From the NCBI GenBank assembly GCA_029964075.1, contig CM057144.1:4859281-4923280 (forward strand): 64,000 bases of DNA, in the 5' to 3' direction. Both the position numbers and the translations under genes were made by a program. This DNA comes from Patiria pectinifera. Its lineage: Eukaryota; Echinodermata; Asteroidea; Valvatida; Asterinidae. Below the pieces are notes generated by a model that did no database searches, was not told where the DNA came from, and saw only the letters and a program-made list of their open reading frames with translations. Of this stretch, positions 1-10,793 are shown piece after piece. The stretch's first letter is position 1; every line of letters starts with the position of its first letter.

Positions 1-1190
1 CATTAACTGTAGGCTCTTTCACTAAATATGCAGTAATACTCTAAAAAAAAAAAAATGGAATTCTAAATTTAAACTATAAAAAACTTGATAAGAAAATTAA
101 TAAACTTAAGACAAACTCACTGCACAGCTGCTGCAGTGACATTCTCCCTATCCTCTGCTGCAATAGGACATGAAGATGAAACAATCTCTCCCTATCCTCT
201 GCTGCAGTAAGAGAGGAGGATTGCTGTTTGGAAGTTGTTAGCATACAGATGTGAACTGTGGAAATGTGAGTGTCAGTATATACATAATTGTTGCAGACGG
301 CAAGAATGTACTTTCCTGGGTTTTGTCAACTGGTAGAAGCACATGCTGGAACTGTTGAGTCTCGGTTATACACTCATGTATCATGGGCTGGCTAAACACA
401 TTGCATGGGACCACTGCCTGTCGGGTCCCAGCAACCGTGTTATAACAAGAGTTGATTGTGGTTCTGAGCACCATTCTGAACAAGTCCCCAATGTTGAGAT
501 CAACAAAATCACAGAGAATTGCTCGATTGTTGAACCCTGAGCAGGGTAATAACATGACTTTGTAAAGCGTGATGTGATTTTGACAGTATTTTTAAACTGA
601 TTTTATTTTCGGCATGGGCTCACAAAGCCTCATTGGGATGCCTCATCACTTTCCTCTAATTTTTAACACTCTGATTAGGCCTTAATATCAATACTGATAA
701 CCACGCATTATAATATTTATTGATTATTTCATATTAAGTTTCCACGCTTCAATATATATGATAAAAGCTCAGTAATCGTCTTTGTAAGGACAAAAAAAAT
801 CGAAATTCGGAGGAAAATTATTCTTGCCTTGTTATTAATCATGAAAAAAGCCTGTTCTCCACAAATGAGGTCTCTTAAACCTAAATTCAAATATATTTGC
901 TCGTGTTATTTAGAAAACATGGTGCTTATCCTACCCCCACCAAATCTCATTTTTGTGGTAGAAACAAAGATGGAAGGGCACTTTTCAAGCTTTATTTAAA
1001 AAAAGAAGAGTAAACAAGCTTTTTGGAAAAAGTTTGAATGTTCTTATCAGTTACTTTGCAATGTTTATGTGTAACGACTGCCTACAAATACCAAAATGTG
1101 GATTGTTTAATTCAGAATAAAATTAGGTTTTAAAAGATGGTTTGTCTGGCTGTCTGTTCTTTGTCTGAACATTTGTTATGAGCCTATTTG
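1..1190. other. No recognised gene
   Basis: AT-rich sequence. The phrase CTCCCTATCCTCTGCTGCA occurs twice (near 145 and 187). A 105-codon open frame on the minus strand (238-555) matches no family I recognise and has no splice or codon evidence, so it is not called a gene. Confidence 0.5.
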
Positions 1191-2170
1191 AGGTATGGCC
1201 GACACATTAGAATGGCGCTGTTTGGTTGTTCCGCCGGGGGGTGGAGGGGGCACTTGCCACCTAGATTTTCCCATAGCCAACAAAAATGCTCCCTTTCGCG
1301 GTTATAAATGTGCCCCCAAGATGAAATCAAAACCTTCAAATACACACAAAGTCATGAAGGCATAATGTTCCCGCTACAAATAAAATTGTCTCCTCTAATG
1401 GAAAACTGCCCCTCAAAATCAAACTGCACAAGTGCCCCCCTCGCATTATCATACACCTCAAAAGCACAATACCCCTCTCCCAATAATACAACTGTGCCCC
1501 CTCGAGGTTGGCCATCAAAAACAATCGGCCTTGTGATCCTCATCACGTGATAACTTTTCGATATGTAAAATTTCCCCTCAAAAGGACAATAAGTTGTAGT
1601 GCCACGCTCCCAACATCATAATTGTGCACCTTTCGTGGAAATATGGCCTCTAATAATAATAGTGCTTCTCCTTACGCGAATAAAATTGTCACTGAGCTGG
1701 CCATCAAGAGCCACGGTGCCCCTCCCGCGATAAAAACGTTTCTGTATGTACATAACTAAATTCATGGGCGGACCCAGAGAGGTTACTGCCGGGGGCGGAG
1801 GCTGTTCTTGTGTGGTGTGCAACGGGGTTGTGTTTATCCCCTGTCCCCGTAAAAAAACCGAGCCTTTTTTGTTTCTTTTTCGCCACCATCTTTTCCTAAT
1901 TAGAAATTCGATGAAGTGGTCAGAATTGCCCCAGATCGCACCACAGAGCATCTAGAATCCATTTTTTTGGGACCCTTAAATGGGCCCCGAACCTCACGCC
2001 GTGAATTTGTGGCCCAACTTTTGGGGGGACCAAATGTTGTTTCCCCCCCCCCCAAAAAAAAATGTGTTCTGGATCCGCCACTGCGGGGGCCGAAGGGCTG
2101 TTCACTTTAACACCGACGGAAAGTGCCCCTTTTTCTGAGCAAGTGCCCCTTTTGGTGCCCTCCCCCAGCG
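1190..2170. repeat. GTGCCCC-rich repeat and hAT-like MITE
   Basis: Many spaced GTGCCCC/GGGGCAC phrases. Inside, about 1768-2083, are ends GGGCGGACCCAGAG and CTGGATCCGCCACTG, which are imperfect inverted repeats. The interior (1915-1995) is the reverse complement of motifs at 62.98-63.05 and 63.33-63.42 kb (GGGCCCNCTTAAGGGCCC, TCTGTGGTG). Confidence 0.5.
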
Positions 2171-2743
2171 AAGCTAAAAGATGATAAAATGCTGAGATCG
2201 TGAAATTGAATGGTTGTTTGTGATTGTCAATGACGATCTGCGTGATCTTTCAATCAAACCTAAATTGAATGAGCCAGCCGTTAAATTGAACGAAACTTGT
2301 TGAAAATGGCCGAGAAAGCCTTTAATATCACCTTTATTCGCACAAATTTAAAGCACAAGATAAAAACAATAGATAAACAATATAAACACATCAATATCTG
2401 AAATAAAGACATGTCATTAATAATTATTTCGGAGACATCAAGGACATTAAAAATGTCACATTGAACAACGCCGTCTCTAACATTAATCATGTTGTACAGA
2501 AACATTTGATTTCACACTTAGCGGTAAACAATCAAACCATGTATTTCGGGAACCTTCAGTTCAATAAAATTGTTACAAAAAAAATCGAACAAAGAATGCA
2601 TAATGCGTCATTGGCTACAGACTTCAAAAAAGAGGTTTCCGGATTTAAAGTCGACTAGTGGTTGATTTGTGACGTAACTTTACGCCTGTGCACTAATGCA
2701 ACGGTCCATACTTGTAGGCCATTAATTAGCATCACGCATTTTC

Positions 2744-3187
2744 CAGTGTTGTAGTCGAGTCCTCCTCATCCGAGTCCGAGTCCGAGTCCGAGTCCTTGAG
2801 CAAAGGACTCGAGTCCGAGTCCGAGTCCGAGTCCGAGTCTCTGAAAAAGGACTCGAGTCGTCCGAGTCGTCTTATGTATATCAAATTCAAGTCGCGGTTC
2901 ACCAATACTATATTAACGTTTTCAAAATGTCACTATCAAATGTCAGGTGATAGAGAAGGGGTAATGGTTTTGGCTGTATGCACTATGCAATGCATTCATT
3001 ATGTTTATAATGTACATTAAAAAAGAACTTGCATTAACTTTTACCTTAGTATGCGTAGAAGCCTACAGATATTGACGCAGATACTACAGTAAGACCCGAT
3101 TTTGCCGGACTCGAGCCGGACTCGAAGCCGAGTCCTCGAGTACTTGGGGTCCGAGTCCGAGTCCCGAGTCCGAGTCCTACAACACTG
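2744..3187. mobile_element. hAT-type MITE with (GAGTCC)n interior
   Basis: 444 bp. Terminal inverted repeats CAGTGTTGTAG...CTACAACACTG, flanked by a perfect 8-bp target duplication GCATTTTC at 2736-2743 and 3188-3195. CAGTG-type ends with 8-bp duplications are typical of hAT elements. The ends are runs of TCCGAG. The corresponding site near ARC-B (about 10013-10035) is empty. Confidence 0.85.
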
Positions 3188-3329
3188 GCATTTTCGTTAC
3201 CGTTGTAAAGATCAAATCAACATCATACCACATGTATCTTAATTACATTTAGTATTGACATGGACCTTTTGACAGTTACCGAGAAGACATTTTATAAAAA
3301 ATATAGAGATCATGGCAGGTCTGATCTAA

Positions 3330-3465
3330 TCAGCCCGTCCCAGTTATCCAACATGTGGCGAGCACGGTTAAGACGACGAAGTTCCAGCTGCGGCCGTGTA
3401 CTCCAGACGCCAGATTGCAACTTTTATAGTCTGGTTTCTTTGTGCACTGGATTAGTTTTGCTAAT
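3330..3465 (-). CDS. ARC-A exon 7 (C-terminus, stop)
   Basis: 136 nt ending in TGA at 3330-3332. Encodes LAKLIQCTKKPDYKSCNL with the last cysteine pair, then a hydrophobic tail (SWNFVVLTVLATCWITGTG). Such a tail is typical of GPI-anchor signals; this is inferred, not shown. Confidence 0.91.
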
Positions 3466-6400
3466 CTGTAAAAATTAAAGAATGAAATTGCCACTGTCAT
3501 TTTTATTATTAATTACATCTTCAATAAAACCGAGAATATTTACACTCCGTGTATGATCTCAAGAGGGCGACAGATAGCTTAACATCAAAGCTCTTTAACA
3601 GTTAGGGCCTACGTGTTATTAACCGTTTATATTCAACATTTTATAAACTATCATGGATCATTATTGCAGTAGTTGATTTCGTATACATGATATTTTAACT
3701 TAATTCTTACACGTACGCAAATTAGGCGACCACTTTACGGCTGGAATCACAACTAGTATGAACAGCCCAATTGTGGAGGTCGCAAAAGTGGACCCCGAAA
3801 TTTCCAATTTTTTTAAATATTAAAAGCATTTCTTTCCAAGCGCGCCCAATTGGACGTATTGCAGGACGTAGTATGGACGTAGTAGTATAGTGTCCCTTCA
3901 ATAAACTGTTAGATTGGTTGGTTAGGCCTGAATATCATTTCACGTATTCTTACTTCGGGTCGTCCTCGCATGTCCACTTCATTCCTCGCTTGATAATGCG
4001 GTCCTTAAGAATCAAAATTGTCCCACTGTCGCAAGTGTCACTGAGAAAAAGTATTTCAAATCAGACTCATTAACACTGGTACGTTCAAAATAACACTAAC
4101 AACGACGTCCACATAAACCAGTTTTCAGATACATTGTGTGGACTTGCCCATGTCCACACAAGGTTTCCCCTCTCTGGAAAACCGCTTTAGAGGCATTTTG
4201 GCACACATTTTGAGAAACACTCAAGGGAATCGTAGGGGAAAAAATGGGTGGAAAGAGATTTCACAGTGTGAGTACAATGAGTTTTTTCACAGGTTTTTCT
4301 TAGCTACACAAAAACAAAGGAATGTCCACACTACGTATGTAATGTCAACATGGGTGTGTACATGTATGTTGGGGTACATTACAAACCTACCACAACCCGT
4401 CATGTTATGGACTATGATACCTGTGACGTCATACCAACGGGCCCATCTTGTAGAAGAGAACTGTTTCTGCTGCAATTGGGAATCATGTGACCTCAACGTC
4501 TAACTTGTAAACATAATGTAAACATGGGCTATGACGATATATACAAAGAGACCTCGACAACACTTACACAATTTGTCCGTCCAGGTCGTGTACAACGATA
4601 ATGTTAACGAAATCCACCAATGACGAATCCAAGTTCGGAAGTTCCACAGTAGAAAAAACGCTATTAATCAGTGGGGAAAGAAATTAATTGACTGTTGTAA
4701 ATTAATATGATGAGAAATTCATTAGGATTTTCCCTGATATAAACAATGATGTGTTTATGTTGTATATGTATATATTTGTCAAATGCATTTTAATTAAGAT
4801 TATACTGTATATGTATGAAAAATGAGAGTGTAGATAATTAAATGTGGCATTTTGTCCCTTTTCCCTTTGTTAAAATCATTGACCTACCTGTTGTTCCGAA
4901 AGGCTCCCCTAGAATCGCTGCCATTCAACAGCACGCTGACAGATCCTCGTGCTTGCCTGGCAAACTAATACATTGTAATACAACAGTAAGAATGGAAGCA
5001 GTTTACAAAACAAGACTACAGGGGGCGTCAAACCCACACCATTTCTGTGGCAATTTTCGTGTGAATGGTTATTACCTTGTCTTGTACAGGAATTTGAATT
5101 TCTTAAATAAGTTGCTGTGTTTAGGAGTTATGCCATTTTCTTTGAAATGGCTCATTTTGCATGCAGTCTGCACACGGAATTGGTGTGCGTTCTTTCAGCA
5201 AAACAATTCACACACATCCATATGTGATTTGTGTTCGTTTTGCTGAAAGAACACTAACGTTCTTGTGCTCCGTGGACAGAACTTTAAAACGGTGGTTGTG
5301 TTTAAAATTCCGTAACTTGAAAAGTGCATCTGTGATTTGAATGATTCTTATTCTAAAAGAAAGCTTATGAATTGGGCTTTCATATTCTAGATTTTGAAAA
5401 TGCTACATGCAGAACTTTACTACAACGATGGTCCCGACATTGGGATTTCTTGCCTTTTTACTGACCCTGTAGGATACTTACTGACTTGGAGGCTGATCCC
5501 CAGAAGACCGTTGAGGCCTGACTCGGGCAGCTCGGGTCGTCAAATGACGGGCAACTGGCGTAGTTGATCCCTGCGCCGAGCGGCGTACCGCACCACGTCA
5601 GATCGTTCACGGTGTACCCTAGAAACGTCGTTTCCAGCGAGAACATGGTGCCGCCAGACAGCTTCGAGTACATCTGGGCGAGGTTCTTGGTACCAGACCA
5701 GAAGATGGTCTGAGATGTTGATTGGAGTGTAGAATGTCAGCGGGAAAAGTGAGAGAAAATAACATGCTGGTAATTTTATTTAACATGCTGTGCATATAAG
5801 AAGACTGATGTTAGAACACAAGGCCCCAAAGAGGTGCCACAGTGAACATTAATTGCTTTATTAGGTTTGACCGTCGGTCGTTTTTTGTGTGAATCTTTAG
5901 GGCGCTTTTATTTATAGAGTCTACAGCAGATGGAGGGAAATCGATCGAAAACTGTAGTAACTTTTGTACCACGGTCGGCAGCGAAGAGGCCTATTTATTT
6001 CCAATGCACTCGCTGAGTTTCAATGATTTTGTGATTAGAATTTTTACTTACGCCATTCCTTGGCAGGCTGACCGTCATGATGTTGGTGAAGGATCTGAAC
6101 GCATCTTCTTGCACATTACAGGGGTTCTGGAAGGCGAATGCGTTCACGAAGGCTGGCCAGGCGGTGGTACCACAATTGACCTCACTGATGTTTAGAAGGC
6201 ATGAGCGAAAAGTTTAAATGGGGTTATATATAAAAACAAAAATGTGAATTATTTGGGACAATGCAGGGGTTTTTTTCTTTCTGTCTGACTGACTGACATT
6301 TTAGAATTAGACTTGCATAAGTGTTACCTTGGCCCTAAAATGACTTTGATGGTCCCAGAGAGCTAGGTCTAGTCTACAACTTTTTTGACCTATAACACAC

Positions 6401-7126
6401 AATTACAGCATAGCGCCACTATGTAGTTTTGACAATGCCAAGTTAGGACGATCGTCCCAACTAAGGAATTTTGACCATTGCCATAGCTGGGATGTAACGT
6501 ATGCCTACTATATCTCAATGACTGACTAATTGACAAACTGCCTGATCACCAGCATTAGACTCGAAATGATGAACCACGCCTTGGCAAAAACAGTTGACTC
6601 AGAGGACTACCTAGACCCCATGGGCCGAATCGGTCCCGAACCGGCCTTCTTGAGCAATGCCGGTCCATACTCGCAGTCGGCGCGAAAATTGGTGACGTCA
6701 GGACACGTTTTCGTGCTGCGAATTGGCAAAAGCTGAGAACAAACTTTCAGCTCCGGCGAACTACGCAAGGAATGCTTCGTGACGTTCAACTTGCATCGCA
6801 TTTGCATTCGCATTAAGTATGGACCGGCCTTCACAATGGGCCGGCGATACCATAAAGGGGGCTTAAGATTCAACCTACCTCAATGGCCTGCCTTGGTTCA
6901 TCCCAACCACTCGTTGGTAGTCCCAACACCGGCCAATCACGATCTCCCTGATATTGAGTGTAGTTCCCGCTCCGGCCACTCGGTTGCCATTCACGCGAGC
7001 GGCGAAGTCCTCATCATCTGCGCGTTTCAGAACACTGGCCAGGGACTCCCCACGGCATGTAGGCGCGGTGAGGCAAGCCAAGACCAGCAGGCCCGCGAAG
7101 TTGGGCAAGAACAACTTGGAACGCAT
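3330..7126 (-). CDS. ADP-ribosyl cyclase ARC-A (complete, 7 coding exons)
   Basis: ARC/CD38-family enzyme, which makes cyclic ADP-ribose and related calcium messengers from NAD. Coding exons in transcript order are 7126-6879, 6184-6052, 5709-5482, 4964-4888, 4660-4568, 4040-3954 and 3465-3330. All have GT-AG borders, phases match, and the sum is 1002 nt (333 aa plus stop). Visible are a signal peptide (about 1-24), FWSG with Trp131, SLETT with Glu153, FWGSAS with Trp197 and VELPNL with Glu235. These align with the active-site Trp and Glu residues of Aplysia cyclase. Ten mature-region cysteines match the ten of the Aplysia enzyme. LNGS (217-219) and NNS are N-glycosylation sites. The last 25 residues form a hydrophobic tail suggesting a GPI anchor, so action outside the cytosol is likely. 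Start chosen at the MRSKLFLPN methionine because ARC-B has the equivalent; an in-frame ATG 6 nt upstream is also possible. The Asp of the usual TLEDT motif is Thr. Confidence 0.93.
3954..4040 (-). CDS. ARC-A exon 6
   Basis: 87 nt encoding DTCDSGTILILKDRIIKRG and the WTCEDDP segment. These contribute cysteines 7 and 8 of the family set. Acceptor TTCTCAG, donor GTAAGA. Confidence 0.91.
4568..4660 (-). CDS. ARC-A exon 5 (catalytic Glu)
   Basis: 93 nt. Encodes SVFSTVELPNL, with the glutamate equivalent to Aplysia Glu179, then a beta-strand-like VNIIVVHDLDGQIV. Acceptor AATAG, donor GTAAGT, phase 2 on both sides. Confidence 0.92.
4888..4964 (-). CDS. ARC-A exon 4
   Basis: 77 nt, phase 0 to 2. 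Encodes FARQARGSVSVLLNGS and following residues, equivalent to the FAEAAC...VMLNGS block of CD38. The acceptor is TATTAG rather than the closer GCCAG, because only the former keeps phase with exon 3 and restores the conserved FA residues. Confidence 0.88.
5482..5709 (-). CDS. ARC-A exon 3 (active-site core)
   Basis: 76 codons in phase 0. Carries FWSGTKN, SLETTFLGY, LTWCG, the Cys-rich CPSFDDPSCPS segment and FWGSAS, so it holds three of the four conserved active-site residues. Donor GTAAGT after TCA. Confidence 0.94.
6052..6184 (-). CDS. ARC-A exon 2
   Basis: 133 nt, entering in phase 2 and leaving in phase 0. Encodes the VNCG...AFVNAFAFQNPCN block, which matches the DCS...FFKAFSFKNPCD region of Aplysia cyclase. 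Acceptor ACATCAG, donor GTAAGT. Confidence 0.93.
6879..7126 (-). CDS. ARC-A exon 1
   Basis: Encodes the signal peptide and the first conserved block, ending with IGRCWDY and a short tail. The donor is GTAGGT after CTGAG and the phase is 2. About 60 bp upstream of the start also align with ARC-B (both contain ATGACAGGAAGGAGAG in plus orientation near 7172 and 17513), so the 5' UTR was duplicated with the gene. Confidence 0.92.
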
Positions 7127-7139
7127 CGTCATTGTTAAA

Positions 7140-10100
7140 GGTAGTAAACTTTTAACCAACCGGAGGACTAAATGACAGGAAGGAGAGCCGGCCGGGTGTT
7201 CAGATGCGGGTTTATTGCTTGTCTTGATGTGTGTAAATAAAAAAATGACATAAGAATTAATGACAACAGAATTAAGAGGAGACTTATTTGAAGGACCATG
7301 GTCAGATTGGACCCCGAAACCGGGTTCTATTTGATCTGATACTTTTCAAGGTCACTTTGACACTTTCTTGGTGAAAATGACACTTTTGCCAAGGTTTCCG
7401 GGTCAAAAAAGCCCAGGGAATTATTGCAAGTGTCATTTTAACCCTGAAAAGTTTCAGGTCAAATTTGACCCGGAATCCTTGTCAATTAAGATCCAGGGTC
7501 CGGGTCAAATCTGATCCGAGGTCTGGGTCAAATCTGATCTGGGAATTTTAGAGTGTCGCTGCAGGCCTGTTGCCGGCTGGTCGACCGGTCGGTAAGCTAA
7601 TCGGTCCGTTGCCGACTACCGGTTAGTTGGTTAGTCGGTCGTTTGTCTTCGTCTGTTTCTTTAATTAGCAGTATGTTAAGTTTTCATTGATTACCCCTGT
7701 TCTGTTGAAACCTAGGTATAATTAACCCATTGACCTTTAGTTTTATCATAACCCTTCCTCTGTAATTTAAGTACTGGCCCGAGAAAAAAAAAACACTATA
7801 AAATAACTGAAGAAATAACATTGACAACTACACACTTACCAATCAATACTTCTCTGATTATATTCCAGTTATCAAATTTCCAAACGAAATCATTTCCTGT
7901 GTCGAGTTCCATTGTGTATATACTCCATGTAACAAATATCAAGCTTAGTCCTGCGTGTGAGTGGCCACTGGCAATGACATGGTTCTACAAATGCGTTGCT
8001 TGCCAAAGTTCCTTGTAGTTGGTGTAAAAATTCATAAATCCCGAGCGATCACATTAGTGGCATTTAAACAGTGTTCGTAATCCAGTACAATCCCGTAGCT
8101 GTATTATACACGTATAATAGCTCTATTTGGCTTTGTGAAGGAACGAAACGGTGTGTACGCACTACAATGCGATGGTGTACGTGTGACTTTCCGTCATGTA
8201 CTTCCCCAAATCCAAAGGGGTTTTTCCATTCCTAGTATAAAACACCACTCACCTCTTGCTTACAAACCTTTGCATATATAAGCCCCTCCCCCCTCCACTG
8301 AATGTATCAATAAAGGACCCTGCGCAACGGCTCGTCCTAGTTGAGTGATTGGGTCAACCTCCATCACCCTTTCGGTTTTGTCTGGGTGCGTTCGATTAGC
8401 TTCCCCGTGTATACACTGTGTAACACCCGGATAAATGTGGCTCAGTGTCGAACGCTGCGGTGTATATTTGCCTGGGCAGTCACGGACAAATAAGGTCAAA
8501 GGTTGTTTCGGGGGAACTTAAAATGTAAACACCCCAAGCATACTTCCGTCTGCTTCACTTGTAAATTTAGTTTTATCACTGTAAACAGATCAACAATTGC
8601 TGAAGTTGGTGGACATGCTATGAATTATCAAAAAAATACGAGCACCGCTAATAATTGGCAATATTTGTGTCATAAATCTCTCCACCGTACTCTTCACGCC
8701 TTATTCAAATTCACGCCAATTGTGTTTTTTTTTTCAAAATTAAACAGATATTGTTTATTCAGTCCGAAGGGGACGGTATCTTATGTGATTATGTAGTAGT
8801 ATATAGCTACAGTTTTGGTATTCATGTGTTTTCTTTTGTTTACATGTGAATTTTGGCTAGGTCTACATGTATTGGATGGGACTTTATGTAATTCTTAGTT
8901 GGAATGAAGTTGCATATTTTTATACAACCACACATTTTTTTATCTGAGCATTTCAATTTTCTACCATGTGTAATTTGAGGACTATATACTGTGATTTGTC
9001 TTCTTTCTTTCTTTTTTTGGCTTTTTATACTGTCATTATCGTTTCGGTTTGCGGTAACACCATGTGGTAATAACTACTCCTTAGAAGACATTTAGTTCTG
9101 AAAAGAACTTGTCCTGCTTATTATCAACTTTTGCTAAGTAGTTTTTGTTCTGATAAGAACAGTCCTGCTTTAACTTCTAAAAGAACTTGTCTTTGGTCTC
9201 AACGTTTCGGCTAGCCTGCTCTAGTCATCGTCAGTTCTTCGCGACTTTTCTTCCAAACGTGACAATGCATGTACGTGAAACTTGAGATCAACATCAACCG
9301 TGATTCAATTCAATTAGACTTTATTATCACTGACGGGAATTCCAGTGGCCTTTTACATTTAAAAAGTAGAAAACGTGTACTTCACTAAGAAGATAGATAT
9401 ATAAAAGAAGTTATTAAATTTCAATAAAGATAAAATACTGCACATAACTTAAACAAGCCTGTTCAAAATTGTATGTGGTTACAATAATAATAATAATCTG
9501 AAGATTGCTGTGACGTCATTATGACGTCATCTGGTATCTAATTATGGGCGATTTTAGTTCACAAAGTAATCAACTTCTTTCACTTATAACTCTCTAACGA
9601 TATTATTAATCATGTTCATACGTTGTAAGCAGAAAAACCATTCATTGATAAGCGTATACTGTTCTGCATGTAGAGTCGCTATACTTCCGGGTCGTACCAG
9701 AAGGTCAAAGTTATATAATATAAAAGACAGACAGAAGCCTCAAAATAAAAAAACACGGTTGTTTTCTTTCCAAACGGTCCATTAATAAATCCGATCATGA
9801 ATTTGGGTCACGTAAACCACAATAGCTCCGTCCAACGTAATGGGAGACTTAAGCTCATTTGCGCAAGTTCAAAATGACACAAGCAATAGAGACGGACCCG
9901 TGTGTTTGCTGCCATCGATCGTCTTAAAAGTCTCCAACTTGGTTACACGGCAACTGCAGGTGAGCTGGGCTTATGGTCAAATCCAGAGCGATCCATACTG
10001 CAGTCCCGTCAGCATCATGCACTTTTGTCATTTTTTTAACGTTGTCAAGACCAAAGCAGCATCACAGCATCCCATCTACATTTATTACTGAACTTTTGAC

Positions 10101-10140
10101 AGTTACCGATAATACGTAATGTTACTAGAGATCATGCGGG
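7140..10140. other. ARC-A/ARC-B intergenic region
   Basis: No gene seen. At 7270-7560 is a degenerate inverted repeat with GGGTCAAATCTGATC twice. At 9480-9720 is a fragment of the TGACGTCA repeat family (two octamers about 12 bp apart). At 9990-10110 the sequence aligns with the 3' flank of ARC-A (shared CTTTTGACAGTTACCGA). Confidence 0.55.
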
Positions 10141-10141
10141 C

Positions 10142-10642
10142 CTGGGCCCAATTTTATGGCTCTGCTAACCACAGAATTATGTGCTGACGATCACCATTTT
10201 GTGCTTATCGCGCTAGCAGAAATAAATATGGGCCCAATTTCACAGAGCTGCTTAAGCACAAAATTTGCTTAAGCACAAACAAACAGTGCTTAGTAAAATC
10301 AGCTTACCCGCCAAAACTCCATGTGATGTACATTGCTTGTGACTGGTATCATAGCTGTTGTTTAATTAGCAAATCGCATGGCGTTTTGGCTGGTAACCTG
10401 ATTTTATTAAGCAAGACTTTTTTGTGCTTTAGCAAATTTTGTGCTTAAGTAGCTCTATGAAATTGGGCCCTGTGCTAACCCTGTGAGCACAAAACCCTTA
10501 GTTACGGGATGTACGCATGCGCAGAAGCCAAAATTCCCTACAGTTTACCTGTGAGATACGCTTACCGTTATCACAGAATTTTCTGCTACAATAAGCAGGG
10601 ATTTTTCGCTAACGGTAAGCAGAGCTATGAAATTGGGCCCTG
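10142..10642. mobile_element. Nested GGGCCCAATTT MITE pair
   Basis: Outer ends read GGGCCCAATTTTATGGCTCTGCTAACC (left, to about 10226) and its complement (right, about 10600-10640). Between them, 10227-10470, lies a second element with ends GGGCCCAATTTCACAGAGC and GCTCTATGAAATTGGGCCC, whose inner arms continue into GCTTAAGCACAAAATTTGC. A degraded relative is near 12411-12640. Confidence 0.75.
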
Positions 10643-10648
10643 GTCTAA

Positions 10649-10793
10649 TTAGCATGTCCAAATCATCCAAAGCGAGGCGAGCAAAGTCAAGACGACGAAG
10701 TTCCAGCTGATGCCGTGCACTGTGTTGACTCCAGACGTCAGATTGCACTTTTCATTGTCAGGGTTCTCGGTACACTGGATGAGTTTTGCTAAC
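10649..10793 (-). CDS. ARC-B exon 7 (C-terminus, stop)
   Basis: 145 nt ending in TAA at 10649-10651. Encodes LAKLIQCTENPDNEKCNL, then a tail with ISWNFVVLTLLASLWMIW, again GPI-signal-like. The stop codon is only 7 bp beyond the end of the GGGCCC MITE, so the 3' UTR is transposon-derived. Confidence 0.91.

Noticed and set aside
238..555. 105-codon minus-strand open frame
   Set aside because: No recognised motif, no clear start context, an overlapping open frame exists on the other strand, and it lies in low-complexity-rich DNA.
4138..4503. 121-codon plus-strand open frame
   Set aside because: Lies in the intron between ARC-A exons 5 and 6 on the opposite strand; no motif recognised.
5458..5481. 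Read-through extension of ARC-A exon 3 (VSILQGQ)
   Set aside because: A perfect GTAAGT donor at 5481 is conserved in ARC-B and leads in phase to exon 4, so these codons are intronic.
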